A stretch of DNA of 64,000 nt. It comes from Rhodococcus opacus. GTDB taxonomy: Bacteria; Actinomycetota; Actinomycetes; Mycobacteriales; Mycobacteriaceae. Below the pieces are notes generated by a model. That model was not told the DNA's origin. It saw only the letters and a program-made list of their open reading frames with translations, and did no database searches. Numbering within the stretch: position 1 is the stretch's first letter; every line of letters starts with the position of its first letter. Shown one piece after another: positions 27,988 through 36,841 of this stretch. Position numbers and translations under genes: made by a program. The stretch is taken from contig NZ_JAAXPA010000010.1 of NCBI RefSeq assembly GCF_012396235.1, positions 62,001 to 126,000 of the forward strand, read 5' to 3'.

Positions 27988-28341
27988 AAGAGACATTGCG
28001 AACATCGCGTGTGGTCGCTGCGAATGCCGACAGACACCTCGCCGTAGAGGGGGAGTACCCGGCATTCCTGCCGCAAGGCGGCCAATCCCTTCGGCGATAA
28101 CGCCTGTGTGGACCGCGGTTCGGGTCTTGGCGCCTGCTCGGCACGAGCGAATGAACGGGGTATCCGTCCTGTTCGGTTTGAGGGTGTCCTGTGCATGGTG
28201 AGTGGAGGAGTTCACTTGTGGGCCATCGCAGTCTGGAAGCAGGCGGTGTTCCCAGTCCTCGCTGCGTGTACCGTCGCGATCGCTCGCCAACTTCCGGCGA
28301 CCGGTGTCGACGGTCACCCGTGGCTCCTCGCGCACCTCGGA
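27988..28341. other. Intergenic stretch between convergent genes
   Basis: No supported gene or strong hairpin. It separates the stomatin gene from the small minus-strand gene at 28342-28614. Confidence 0.4.
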
Positions 28342-28614
28342 TCAGCGGGGGCTATCGGGAGAACGGCTGCCCGGCGCGGGTTCGGCGAGGGTGTGGGCTG
28401 ACCAATGGCCGGTGACCCAATCCGCGTCCGGGGCCCGGTGGTATCCCAACGTGAGCAATGCCGACTCCAATGCGGCGAAATCGATGGATCCTTCCGGCAG
28501 CAGACCCCATCGCGGCGGCTTCTCGATGCGGTGCACCACCTCCCCGGAGGAGTCACGGACGATGAGGACGGTGTGTGTGGGGTCGATGTTGGCGCACACT
28601 TCGAACAAGCCCAT
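28342..28614 (-). CDS. Small hypothetical protein divergent from hsp20
   Basis: This 90-residue protein is of unknown family. Its middle, DPTHTVLIVRDSSGEVVHRIE followed by PPRWGLLPEGSIDFAALES, reads as a compact folded domain, and codon choice is coding-like. The ATG at 28614 has AGGA about 7 nt upstream; a longer frame to 28860 was rejected because it runs into hsp20. The dormancy-type box at 28727 lies between this gene and hsp20, so both may be induced together. Confidence 0.55.
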   Translation of the reverse strand: MGLFEVCANIDPTHTVLIVRDSSGEVVHRIEKPPRWGLLPEGSIDFAALESALLTLGYHRAPDADWVTGHWSAHTLAEPAPGSRSPDSPR

Positions 28615-28726
28615 GAGTTGATCCTGCGCGCTCGCGCTGCGGATCGGTAGACCTCGACAACCCCGGCCCGCCGTCGAGCATGCCCCGGGCCAGGATGGTC
28701 GCCGTCCCGGGGAAGTTCTCGAGGTA

Positions 28727-28740
28727 AGGACCGTTGGCCC
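28727..28740 (+). promoter_or_regulatory. Candidate DosR-type box (hsp20 gene)
   Basis: AGGAC-CGTT-GGCCC, flanked by A and TAC, lies 72 bp upstream of hsp20. It is close to the GGGAC-N4-GGCCC type sites bound by DosR in mycobacteria. Confidence 0.6.
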
Positions 28741-28811
28741 TACTGCCAGATCCCGAGGGGGAGTGGACTCGGAAAGGTCAAACAACCACCTCCCAGTTTC
28801 TGGAGTCAGCC

Positions 28812-29270
28812 ATGAGTATTTTGTCCCCCCGCCGTCCCAGCCAGTCGTCGTGGCCGGCATTGCCGGATTGGTCGGATCTGATGGCCCGATTCGAGTCGAT
28901 GCCCCCGTGGACGTCCCTCGAGGGTCACATGATCCGCGTCGAGGAACACCTCGACGAAGGCCGGTACACGTTGCGCGCCGAACTGCCCGGGATCGACCCC
29001 GCCAAGGACGTCGACATCAGCGTCCGGGACGGGCAGTTGACGATCAAGGCCGAACGCACCGAACAACACAAGGAAGGCACCCGGTCGGAATTCCACTACG
29101 GCAGCTTCTACCGGTCGATGCCGTTGCCGGCCGGGGCGAAGGAAGACGACATCGACGCGTCCTACACCGACGGCATCCTCACCGTGACGATGCCGGTCAC
29201 CGAATCCCCGACCCCGGAAAAGCACATCGAAATCACGAAGACGGCCGCCGCCGGTAACGGCCGCAACTGA
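28812..29270 (+). CDS. Hsp20/alpha-crystallin small heat shock protein (HspX-like)
   Basis: This 152-residue small heat shock protein has the alpha-crystallin domain at about residues 45-135 (IRVEEHLDEGRYTLRAELPG, VDISVRDGQLTIKAERTEQ, and the A-x-x-x-DGILTVTMP signature). A short C-terminal tail includes the family's HIEI anchoring motif. It should act as an ATP-independent holdase that forms oligomers. It resembles mycobacterial HspX/Acr, the best known DosR target. The ATG at 28812 has GGAG 6 nt upstream, and a candidate DosR box precedes it. Confidence 0.93.
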   Translation: MSILSPRRPSQSSWPALPDWSDLMARFESMPPWTSLEGHMIRVEEHLDEGRYTLRAELPGIDPAKDVDISVRDGQLTIKAERTEQHKEGTRSEFHYGSFYRSMPLPAGAKEDDIDASYTDGILTVTMPVTESPTPEKHIEITKTAAAGNGRN

Positions 29271-29354
29271 CGCGCGGTCGGCAACTCGGGACCAGGCTGA
29301 TCACCACCACCATCGCCCCGGTCCCGGTGGGTGACCCCGCATATCGAGGACAGC

Positions 29355-29519
29355 ATGCCCAAGACGATCATCCCGATCGTCGCGGCCCTGTGGCTCGTGC
29401 TTGCCGCGCTCGCGGCCTGGAGCACCATCGCGTTCGCGTTCGCGGTCGCCTCGCTGGCCACCGTCGTGCTGGGCTGCTACCTGCTGTCGAGCGCGGTCAC
29501 CGGGCCCCGACACCGCTGA
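29355..29519 (+). CDS. Small two-span membrane protein
   Basis: This 54-residue protein consists almost entirely of two membrane segments (IIPIVAALWLVLAALAAW and FAVASLATVVLGCYLLSSA) with a short basic tail. The ATG at 29355 has GAGGA 4 nt upstream; a GTG at 29331 would add 8 residues. It lies between hsp20 and hrp1 on the same strand and is probably in their operon. Function unknown. Confidence 0.65.
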   Translation: MPKTIIPIVAALWLVLAALAAWSTIAFAFAVASLATVVLGCYLLSSAVTGPRHR

Positions 29520-29581
29520 CAGAATCAGGCTTCCTCGGATGAATTCCATTCTTTGACAACGACTTTTGGAGATCACCACTC

Positions 29582-30016
29582 ATGACCACAGCACGTGACA
29601 TCATGCACACCGGTGCAACCTGCATCGGCGAACACGACACCCTCACCACCGCCGCGCAACGCATGCGGGAGTTGGACGTCGGGGCGCTGCCGATCTGCGG
29701 TGACGACGACCGCCTCCACGGCATCATCACCGACCGGGACATCGTCCTCAAATGCGTTGCCGCCGGCACAGATCCCAACACGATGACCGCGGGTGATCTC
29801 GCACAGGGCAGCACCTACCACGTCGATTCCAGCGCGAGCGTCGAACAGGTCGTCACCGTGATGGAAGAACACCAGATCCGCCGCCTGCCCGTCCTCGACG
29901 AGCACCGGCTCGTCGGCATGATCAGTGAAGCCGACATCGCCCGGCACCTGCCCGAACACGCCGTCGGCGCATTCGTCGAAGCCATCTGCGCCCCGAAAGC
30001 CCTCCCGAGTCAATGA
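29582..30016 (+). CDS. hrp1: CBS-pair hypoxic response protein 1 (Rv2626c-like)
   Basis: This 144-residue protein consists of two CBS domains: MTTARDIMHTGATCIGEHDT to TDRDIVLKCVAAG, and GDLAQGSTYHVDSSASVEQV to VGMISEADIARHLPEHA. From memory it is close to Hrp1 of Mycobacterium tuberculosis along its whole length, including ICGDDDRLHGIITDRDIV and the MEEHQIRRLPV stretch. Hrp1 is a dimer strongly induced by hypoxia through DosR; its ligand and role are not settled. The ATG at 29582 has TTGGAG upstream. It lies in the hsp20 operon and is followed by a strong hairpin. Confidence 0.92.
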   Translation: MTTARDIMHTGATCIGEHDTLTTAAQRMRELDVGALPICGDDDRLHGIITDRDIVLKCVAAGTDPNTMTAGDLAQGSTYHVDSSASVEQVVTVMEEHQIRRLPVLDEHRLVGMISEADIARHLPEHAVGAFVEAICAPKALPSQ

Positions 30017-30022
30017 ACCCGT

Positions 30023-30053
30023 GGCGGGGAGGCCCGTGCGGGCCCTCCCCGCC
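30023..30053 (+). terminator. GC-rich hairpin after hrp1
   Basis: Arms 30023-30032 and 30044-30053 pair perfectly (10 bp), with further inner pairing. It sits between hrp1 and the SPW gene, so it could end, attenuate or stabilise the operon transcript. Confidence 0.55.
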
Positions 30054-30074
30054 GCCCAGTAGGAGTTGAGAACA

Positions 30075-30512
30075 ATGTCGTCCTCGACACACATCCCGAT
30101 CCACACCCATCCGGACATCGTCGCGTTGCGCCAACGCTACGACCAGGCGGCCGAACAGCCCACCGCCCAGGTCGCCGACGGGCTGATGTTGCTGTCCGGA
30201 CTGTACGGCGCGGCGTCCGCCTGGATCATCGGCTTCGCCGACCAGAGTTCGATCACCATGTCGAACCTGATCGCCGGTCTCGCGGTCGCGCTGTTGGCGG
30301 CCGCGTTCGGGTCGGCCTACGGCCGCACCCACGGCATGACCTTTGTCGCGCCGGTGCTCGGGATCTGGTTGGTCGTATCCCCCTGGCTCGTCACCGGTGT
30401 GACCACCGGCACCGCGATGATCTGGTCCAACGTTGTCGTCGGGGCGGTGGTGTGTGTACTGGGCCTGGCCGCCATCGCGGTGGGAACCGACCTTTTGCGG
30501 CGATCATCATGA
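30075..30512 (+). CDS. SPW-repeat integral membrane protein
   Basis: This 145-residue protein has four membrane spans arranged as two SPW-type repeats. The first contains [16 protein letters not shown], the second [12 protein letters not shown], with the Ser-Pro-Trp signature intact only in the second. The cytosolic N terminus is His-rich. The ATG at 30075 has AGGAG 9 nt upstream. Its stop overlaps the ATG of the cold-shock-like gene (ATGA at 30509). Small SPW proteins have no firm function but often sit in stress operons. Confidence 0.8.
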   Translation: MSSSTHIPIHTHPDIVALRQRYDQAAEQPTAQVADGLMLLSGLYGAASAWIIGFADQSSITMSNLIAGLAVALLAAAFGSAYGRTHGMTFVAPVLGIWLVVSPWLVTGVTTGTAMIWSNVVVGAVVCVLGLAAIAVGTDLLRRSS

Positions 30513-30774
30513 CCAGCGGCCCTGCGCGGTCGTTCCCCCGACGCGCGAACACGGAGTCGTCCACTGGTTCAACCCTGAGCAGGGGTTCGGTCTCATCACC
30601 CCCGATGACGGCGGCGCGGCCGTCTTCGTGCACTTCTCGGCGATCGCCGGAAACGGCTTCGGCACCCTCCACGACGGTGAGGTGGTGGCCTACGAGATCG
30701 ACGGAATCACGACGAACCAACCGCAAGCCCGCAACGTGCACGCCCTCGGGGTGCAGTCCCGCCACACTGCTTGA
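30509..30774 (+). CDS. Cold-shock-domain protein with disrupted or unusual start
   Basis: The cold-shock fold is clear from about 30545: [16 protein letters not shown] (RNP1-like GFGLI), VFVHFSAI (RNP2), then a basic end at 30774. No ATG, GTG or TTG lies in this frame after the SPW gene. The well-placed ATG at 30509, coupled to the SPW stop by ATGA, is in another frame, so the span is 3n+2. A single-base deletion near the CCCCC run at about 30536 would explain this. It may be a pseudogene, a sequencing error or a programmed shift. Binding to single-stranded nucleic acid is the expected role. Confidence 0.7.
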
Positions 30775-30878
30775 TCAACGAGGTTGAAGTCGAGCACGGC
30801 ACCGCCCATCGCGCACATGCGTGGCGGCGGAGACGATGACGGGGGACGTCGCAGCCGGCCGAATCGTGAGGAAGACTC

Positions 30879-32378
30879 ATGCTTGCACACGAACAGGCCC
30901 CGATCGTGGTCACCGTGGACCAACCACCCATCGGGCGCGACGCCGCGCTGTGGTCCGCCGCCCTGGCCGAACGCCTGCACTGCCCGCTGCGGATCGTCCA
31001 CATCGTTCAGGCCACCGACCACAGGTGGGCGGACATCGCCCACCACCCGGATGCGGGCCCACCGTATACGAGCGCTGTCGGGGTCGTCGACGATGCGATC
31101 GCGGTCGTGCACCGCCGATTCCCCGATCTCGACGTCAGCGGTGCGCTGATCGAGGAAGTCACCAGCACACCGATCGACCCGTCCACCACGCGAGCACTGG
31201 CCACCGCAGGACAGGGTGCGCGGATGGTGGTACTCGGGCACCCCGACGCCGGAAACACCGACGTCCTGGCAGCAACCTCGCGGGCCGCCAACGTCACCGA
31301 ACACACCCCGTGCCCGATCACCATCTGGCGGGGGCAACCGGGACAGCTTCCCGACCAGCGGCCCGTGGTCCTCGGAGTCGACACCGACACCGACAGCGCC
31401 GAAGCCGCCCTGATGGCGTTCGAATACGCGGACGTGTTCGGCGCCCCACTGATCGCCGTACACTCCCAGCCCACCGCGCCGGCACCCGAGCAGGCCACAG
31501 GTCTGGACACCCTCGAGGGCATCCTGTCCGCGGCACGGGCGGCGTTCCCGGGCGTCGCCGTCACCGCATCCGTCGTGCCCGGCCCGCCCCGGGAGGCGTT
31601 GAGCGAACGCGCAGCGGGTGCACAACTGGTGGTCATCGGAACCCACGGGCGACGACCCACCGCAGCGGCTGGGACAGGTGACTCGGTGAGCCCGTACCTG
31701 TTCCACCACAGCCGGTGCCCGACGATGGTCTGCCCACCCCGGCCGCCACCGGATGAACCCGGCCGGGCGCGCCGGCCGACCGCGCAAGCCAGGGCGGTGC
31801 CCGCGTCCGCGACCGACACCGCGATCCCCGGTGTCACCACCCGCGCGCTCGGCCCAGACGATTGTGACGCGGTCGTGCACCTGCACGAGCAGCTGTCCGA
31901 CGAGGATGCCTATCTGCGTTTCTTCGCGCCGCGCCCGAAACACCTCGGCGAGTTCGCTTCCCAGATCTGCCGGCAGGACTACGCGCACCTGTCCCTCGGC
32001 GCCTTCGAAGACGATCACCTTGTCGGCGTCGCCAACTACGTCGTCACCGACACCACCCCCGGACACATCGGCGCCGAGATCGCACTCGCCGTCACCGGCC
32101 ACGAACAACGGCACGGCATCGGCACACAGCTGGTGCGGCAATTGGGAACAGCCGCCTACCTCCACGGTGTGGCACACCTGACCGCGGAAATCCTCGCGGA
32201 GAACACCCTCATGCTCGCGATCATCACCGAACAGGGCTGGACCGACGCACTGCACCACGACGGAGCAACGGTGCACTTCGACCTCGAACTGATCTCACAC
32301 CGGGAGTTGCACCCGCAGATCCCCGAAATGCCGCAGGACGGAAACGCAGGTCGAGTCATCCGGAAACGAAGCCTCTGA
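30879..32378 (+). CDS. Usp-Usp-GNAT fusion: tandem universal stress domains with an acetyltransferase
   Basis: This is a 499-residue three-domain protein. Residues about 8-150 and 160-290 are UspA domains (the second has VVLGVDTDTDSAEA and LVVIGTHGRRP). Both lack the full ATP motif G-2x-G-9x-G(S/T). Residues about 315-470 form a GNAT acetyltransferase of the Pat type: VTTRALGPDDCDAVVHLHEQ, LSDEDAYLRFF, and the acetyl-CoA loop HEQRHGIGTQLV. In mycobacteria the Pat acetyltransferase is fused to a cAMP domain and a universal stress protein is its substrate; here stress and acetylation domains share one chain. Start at the ATG 30879. Confidence 0.88.
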   Translation: MLAHEQAPIVVTVDQPPIGRDAALWSAALAERLHCPLRIVHIVQATDHRWADIAHHPDAGPPYTSAVGVVDDAIAVVHRRFPDLDVSGALIEEVTSTPIDPSTTRALATAGQGARMVVLGHPDAGNTDVLAATSRAANVTEHTPCPITIWRGQPGQLPDQRPVVLGVDTDTDSAEAALMAFEYADVFGAPLIAVHSQPTAPAPEQATGLDTLEGILSAARAAFPGVAVTASVVPGPPREALSERAAGAQLVVIGTHGRRPTAAAGTGDSVSPYLFHHSRCPTMVCPPRPPPDEPGRARRPTAQARAVPASATDTAIPGVTTRALGPDDCDAVVHLHEQLSDEDAYLRFFAPRPKHLGEFASQICRQDYAHLSLGAFEDDHLVGVANYVVTDTTPGHIGAEIALAVTGHEQRHGIGTQLVRQLGTAAYLHGVAHLTAEILAENTLMLAIITEQGWTDALHHDGATVHFDLELISHRELHPQIPEMPQDGNAGRVIRKRSL

Positions 32379-32470
32379 ACGCGGAACCCGAATCGCAGTG
32401 GGCGACGGAGGTCAATTCCAAGGGCGAAGAGGCCGTCGGGTAGCCGCGGCTCTCTCACCGGCGTGACCGG

Positions 32471-35215
32471 CTAGGCCACCGGCCGAGCACCGACGGCCTT
32501 ACGACGCTGCCGCACTCGCTTGTGGGTGTAGTCGGCGAGGAGCACTGCCGGAATGGCCAGGACCGCGACGACGAACCCTTCTGTGGGCGGCACCGTGTGC
32601 CCCAGAAGGTCCGCGACGGGAGTGACGAGCAGGAAGAACGCCAGTGCGCCGAGCTCGGCGAGGACCGCCCACAGCAGCAGTCGATTGGTCGTCCACCCCA
32701 TCGCCCACGGCGGTCGGCTGGTGCTCCGGCACGCGAACGCGGTCCCGATCTGACCCAGCACCACTGCTGTGAACGCGGCCCCCGACGCGGCCAGTAATGC
32801 AGGGCCGGTGGGGAACTCGCCGCCCGGCCGCCACCCTGCCACCATGAGGGCAACGAGAAACGCCGTCATCTCCACCAACGCCTCGGTGGGACCGAGAACA
32901 CCGAAGACCCTGGTGAACAACGACGTGTCCACCAGATGCCGGCGTTCCGGTGGCCGTTCGAGGACCCCCTTACTGGGCGCCTCGCCGCCTAATGCAAGGG
33001 CGGGTAGAAGGTCGGTTCCGATGTCGATGCACAGGATCTGCAGCACGCTCAATGCCAGCGGGAACAGGCCACCGGACAACCCCCACAAGGCGAATGGCGT
33101 CAACTCCGCCACGTTGTCGGTCAGATGGTAGGTGAGGAACCGGCGGATGTTGGCGTATGTGGCACGTCCCTGTTCGACTGCGGTCATGATGGTGGCGAAA
33201 TCATCGTCGAGTAGCACGAGATCCGCGGCTTCGCGGGCGACGTCGGTTCCGCCCCGGCCCATCGCCACCCCGATGTCGGCCTGACGTAATGCCGGACCGT
33301 CGTTGACTCCGTCCCCGGTCATCGCCACGATGTGTCCACGGGCCTGCAGAGCCTTGGCGACGCGAAGTTTCTGTTCCGGGGACACCCGGCTGACGACTAT
33401 CCCGTCGCGATCGAGGAGGGCGCCGAGGATCTGATCGTCCGCGGGCAGGTCCGCGCCCTGGACAACCATGTCGTCGGGGCCGAGCAGGCCGATCTCGCGG
33501 GCGATGGCGTGCGCCGTCGACGGATGATCGCCGGTCAGCATCGCGACTCGGATGCCGGCGCTGCGCGCCGCCGCAAGTGCCCGGGGCACGGTCGTGCGCG
33601 GCGGATCTTCCAAACCGAGCAACCCCAGCAACTCCAGATCGCGCTCGATGAGGTCGGGCGAGGCGTCGGGGCCGGGGTCGTCGAGTTCACGGCGGGCCAC
33701 CGCAAGCACCCGTAGGCCTCGGGAGGCCATGTCCTCGACCGCGGAGTGGGCCTGGACGAGCAACGCCCTTCCGGCGGCGCAGCGGGGAAGCACAGCGTCG
33801 GGCGCTCCTTTGAGGAACAGCTGCCCGCGCACGATCACCGATTCACGCCGTCGTCGCGGGTCGAAACCGAAACGTCTGACCACCTCCTCTGCCGGCACCG
33901 GTGAATCCGGCGATAAGAGACGCGCCGCGAAGGCCGCGATCGCCGCCTCCATCGGATCACCGACCGGTTGCCACTCGCCGTCCTTGTGGACGACCCGTCC
34001 TTTCGAGGCCGCGACTCCGGCCCTCCCGGCTTCCGCGGCCCGAGCGATGGCCGACGGCGCGCCCGCCACCGAACCTGTCGGTTCGTATCCCTCGCCGTGG
34101 ACCGACACGGACCCGTCCGCAGTCCACACTTCGACGACGTTCATCTGGTTCTGGGTGAGAGTCCCTGTCTTGTCGGTGCAGATGAAGGTGGTGGCGCCGA
34201 GTGTCTCGACGGCCTCGAGGTTCCGGACGAGTGCGTCACTGCGTGCCATGCGCTGGGCCCCCATCGCGAGGGACAGCGTCACGGTCGGGAGCAGGCCCTC
34301 CGGCACCAGCGCGACCGTGATGCCCACGGCGAAGAGGAAGGCATTCGTCCAGGAGATGCCCACGAGCAACGACACCGCGAAGAAGACGGCACCGACACCG
34401 ACGGAGACGAACGCGAGCGTGCGTACGATTCGCTGGATCTCCTTGTCGAGCTGGCCGGGCGGACGACGGACGGAGGTGGTCAGCGCGGCGATCCCGGCGA
34501 GACGGGTACGGGCCCCGGTCGCCGTCACGACGCCCTCGGCCTCGCCCTCGACCACGAACGTGCCCGCGAGGACTGGGGTGCCCGTCGCCCGGAACACCGG
34601 CTCGCTCTCACCCGTGAGTGTCGACTCGTCGAACGAGCACCGCTCCGACACGACCAGGGTGAGATCCGCCGGGACCCGGTCCCCGCCACCGAGCGCGACC
34701 ACGTCACCGACCACGAGATCGCGGGTGTGCACGGGGCTCAGTTCACCGTCGCGGCGCACGACGATCGAGGTCGGGAGCAGCTCCCCGAGCTTGTCGGCGG
34801 CTTTTTCGGCCCGCTCCTGCTGAGCGAAGGCGAACAGTCCGTTGACGACGATCACCACGACGATGGCGATGCCGAGTTCGGGCATTCCCGCTACGAGGGC
34901 GAGAACGGCCGCGAACCACAACAACAGCGCGAAGAAATGTGTCAACTGCGCGAACAGCCTTCGCCACCAGGGCACTCGGCTCGGTGCGGGGAGCTGATTC
35001 GGGCCGTCCCGGCGCAGGCGCGCGGCCGCTTCGGAACTACTCAGGCCACTGCGGGTGGCCGTCTGTGCTGTGCGGTCGCCGTCCACGCCGCCTCCTCGGC
35101 TCGGTTGGTCGTGTTCTCCCGAAACTGCTCCGTGGTGCGAAGGGTCAAGCGCCTGCCCAGGCAAACTGCTTGCCGATCGCCCCCACGGCAGGAGGTCCCG
35201 GATTACGCGGATCAT
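32471..35215 (-). CDS. P-type cation ATPase (CtpF / calcium-type family)
   Basis: This 914-residue P2-type ATPase has the actuator motif TLTGES near residue 203, the phosphorylation site DKTGTLT near 347, MLTGDHPSTAHAIA, and the hinge MTGDGVNDGPALRQADIG. The intramembrane PEGLLP motif resembles the PEGLP of calcium- and manganese-type pumps. About ten membrane spans fit the family. It resembles CtpF, a DosR-regulated pump in mycobacteria. The ATG at 35215 has GGTGGGGA upstream, and a candidate dormancy-type box lies about 50 bp before it. The transported cation is not certain. Confidence 0.92.
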   Translation of the reverse strand: MIRVIRDLLPWGRSASSLPGQALDPSHHGAVSGEHDQPSRGGGVDGDRTAQTATRSGLSSSEAAARLRRDGPNQLPAPSRVPWWRRLFAQLTHFFALLLWFAAVLALVAGMPELGIAIVVVIVVNGLFAFAQQERAEKAADKLGELLPTSIVVRRDGELSPVHTRDLVVGDVVALGGGDRVPADLTLVVSERCSFDESTLTGESEPVFRATGTPVLAGTFVVEGEAEGVVTATGARTRLAGIAALTTSVRRPPGQLDKEIQRIVRTLAFVSVGVGAVFFAVSLLVGISWTNAFLFAVGITVALVPEGLLPTVTLSLAMGAQRMARSDALVRNLEAVETLGATTFICTDKTGTLTQNQMNVVEVWTADGSVSVHGEGYEPTGSVAGAPSAIARAAEAGRAGVAASKGRVVHKDGEWQPVGDPMEAAIAAFAARLLSPDSPVPAEEVVRRFGFDPRRRRESVIVRGQLFLKGAPDAVLPRCAAGRALLVQAHSAVEDMASRGLRVLAVARRELDDPGPDASPDLIERDLELLGLLGLEDPPRTTVPRALAAARSAGIRVAMLTGDHPSTAHAIAREIGLLGPDDMVVQGADLPADDQILGALLDRDGIVVSRVSPEQKLRVAKALQARGHIVAMTGDGVNDGPALRQADIGVAMGRGGTDVAREAADLVLLDDDFATIMTAVEQGRATYANIRRFLTYHLTDNVAELTPFALWGLSGGLFPLALSVLQILCIDIGTDLLPALALGGEAPSKGVLERPPERRHLVDTSLFTRVFGVLGPTEALVEMTAFLVALMVAGWRPGGEFPTGPALLAASGAAFTAVVLGQIGTAFACRSTSRPPWAMGWTTNRLLLWAVLAELGALAFFLLVTPVADLLGHTVPPTEGFVVAVLAIPAVLLADYTHKRVRQRRKAVGARPVA

Positions 35216-35256
35216 CGAGTCCCCACCATCGTCGCCGCTGCTGTGATGGCGCCGTA

Positions 35257-35270
35257 GGGGAGAAGGTCCT
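35257..35270 (-). promoter_or_regulatory. Candidate DosR-type box (P-type ATPase gene)
   Basis: The minus strand reads AGGAC-CTTC-TCCCC, 42-55 bp upstream of the ATPase start. The first half is good, the second half has two mismatches. Confidence 0.35.
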
Positions 35271-35400
35271 CACCTTGGCGGGCTGCTCGAGGAGTGAGGG
35301 CGGGGACGCGGACCGGCGGAGCGTAGTGCCGTCATGTGTCGGTGGTGAACCGTCCGTTGGTCTGTTCCGGGGCGAGGTGATGATCTGCTGCCCGCCACGT

Positions 35401-36579
35401 TCAGTCGAGTCCGCCGCCGTTGCCGGGGGTCGTCGGGTGGTGGCGGAGGGGAAGTCCGAGCGCGGTCCGGTCGCACACCCGCACGAGGTCGGTGGCCGTG
35501 ACGATACCCGTCAGGCGCTGCCCACCGTCGACGACTGCGATCAGATCCAGACCCGGTCGGAGCAGTACCGCCGTGGCCACGTCCGCCAGCAGGGCATCAC
35601 TCGTCACGATGTCGGCGTCGGGCAGGGGCCGGGCGAGTGATCCGATGGTTGTCCGGCTTCGCGCCGCCGGGGCTGTCCGGGCCAGGTCACTCAGGGTGAT
35701 CACTCCGATGGGGTGTATGTTCGGGTCGACGACCGGGAAGAGCCGGTGGTGGGACGACGATGCCGCGGTGGCGAGGAATCCTTCGACGGTGTCGCCCGCG
35801 GCCGCGGCGAGGGGAGTGGGTGTCATCGCGTCGGCTACGTGAAGGTCCCCGAGTCGGTGCCGTGCCGATGCGGTCATCAGTTCCACATTCGCCGCCGTGC
35901 GGAGAAACCACCCGAGCAGCATCAACCACAGCCCGCCCACGCTTCCGAGCAGTATTGCCTGTGCTCCGCCGAGCAGGATCAGCGCCAGTCCGAGGGTCCG
36001 TCCGCTCCGGGCCGCGGACGTGGTGGCAGCCAGTCGGTCGCCGCTGCGACGCCACAGGACGGCACGGAGCACCCGGCCGCCGTCCAAGGGTGCGCCGGGC
36101 AGCAGATTGAATATCGCGAGGATCAGGTTCGCCGTCCCGAGCCAGATGAGGCCAGCGGTCACGAGCGGACCGGTGAACTGTTCGACCGAGAAGGCCACGA
36201 CGAGGGACGTCACACCGATGAGCAGGCTGGTGATCGGTCCGGCGAGGGCTATGTGGAGATCTGCCTGCGGATCGGGTGGTTCGTCGCGCAACTCGGACAT
36301 CCCGCCGAGCAACCACAGGGTCACCCGGTCGACGGAGACGCCGTGGCGGCGTGCGACCACGGAGTGAGCGAATTCGTGTGCGACGAGAGTCAGGATGAAC
36401 AGTGCCGCGGTCACCGTGCCGATGATCCAGTAATGCGACGTGGGCCGCCCGGCGAGCTGCATGGGCAATACCGACAGCGACAGCAGCGAAGCCAGCAGCG
36501 CCAGTGTCGCGATGAGCGACCAGTGCACCGAGATCCGGATGCCGGCTATCCGGCCGACGGGAATCGCTCCGCGCAACAT
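35401..36579 (-). CDS. Site-2-protease-like membrane metallopeptidase with CBS domains (Rv2625c-like)
   Basis: This 392-residue intramembrane zinc protease of the M50 family has the zinc motif HEFAH near residue 69 and the third-ligand motif NLLPGAPLDGG. About six membrane spans are followed by two C-terminal CBS domains (VADAMTPTPLAAA onward). CBS-bearing S2P homologues are often regulated by nucleotides. The layout matches Rv2625c, a DosR-regulon neighbour of Hrp1. The start is the ATG at 36579 behind AGGAGGT; a frame to 36873 was rejected. A good dormancy-type box lies about 85 bp upstream. Confidence 0.92.
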   Translation of the reverse strand: MLRGAIPVGRIAGIRISVHWSLIATLALLASLLSLSVLPMQLAGRPTSHYWIIGTVTAALFILTLVAHEFAHSVVARRHGVSVDRVTLWLLGGMSELRDEPPDPQADLHIALAGPITSLLIGVTSLVVAFSVEQFTGPLVTAGLIWLGTANLILAIFNLLPGAPLDGGRVLRAVLWRRSGDRLAATTSAARSGRTLGLALILLGGAQAILLGSVGGLWLMLLGWFLRTAANVELMTASARHRLGDLHVADAMTPTPLAAAAGDTVEGFLATAASSSHHRLFPVVDPNIHPIGVITLSDLARTAPAARSRTTIGSLARPLPDADIVTSDALLADVATAVLLRPGLDLIAVVDGGQRLTGIVTATDLVRVCDRTALGLPLRHHPTTPGNGGGLD

Positions 36580-36661
36580 CGGGGGACCTCCTGCTGGAAG
36601 CCGTGGTCGCCGGACGCGACCCGAACCGTTCCATTCCACCCCGGACCGGATCCGCACGGCA

Positions 36662-36675
36662 GGGCCATTGGTCAC
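36662..36675 (-). promoter_or_regulatory. Candidate DosR-type box (site-2 protease gene)
   Basis: The minus strand reads GTGAC-CAAT-GGCCC, 83-96 bp upstream of the protease start. It is one of the best matches to the shared pattern. Confidence 0.55.
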
Positions 36676-36841
36676 GTTCGCCGGGACTGCAACCGGCGCG
36701 CGGTCGATTCGGTCTCCGCACCGAGTTCGGTCAGCAGTAGGTCGCCCGAACGTTACTTCAGCGTGTCGTGTGTGTAGAAGGGATATCGGCCCGTCTAGCT
36801 GATTCCCGACAGAAGACGTCGCGGAATCTGGGCCGCACATC

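Noticed and set aside
27154-28335. Minus-strand frame of 393 codons over the stomatin gene
   Set aside because: Antisense shadow; the plus-strand SPFH protein is unmistakable.
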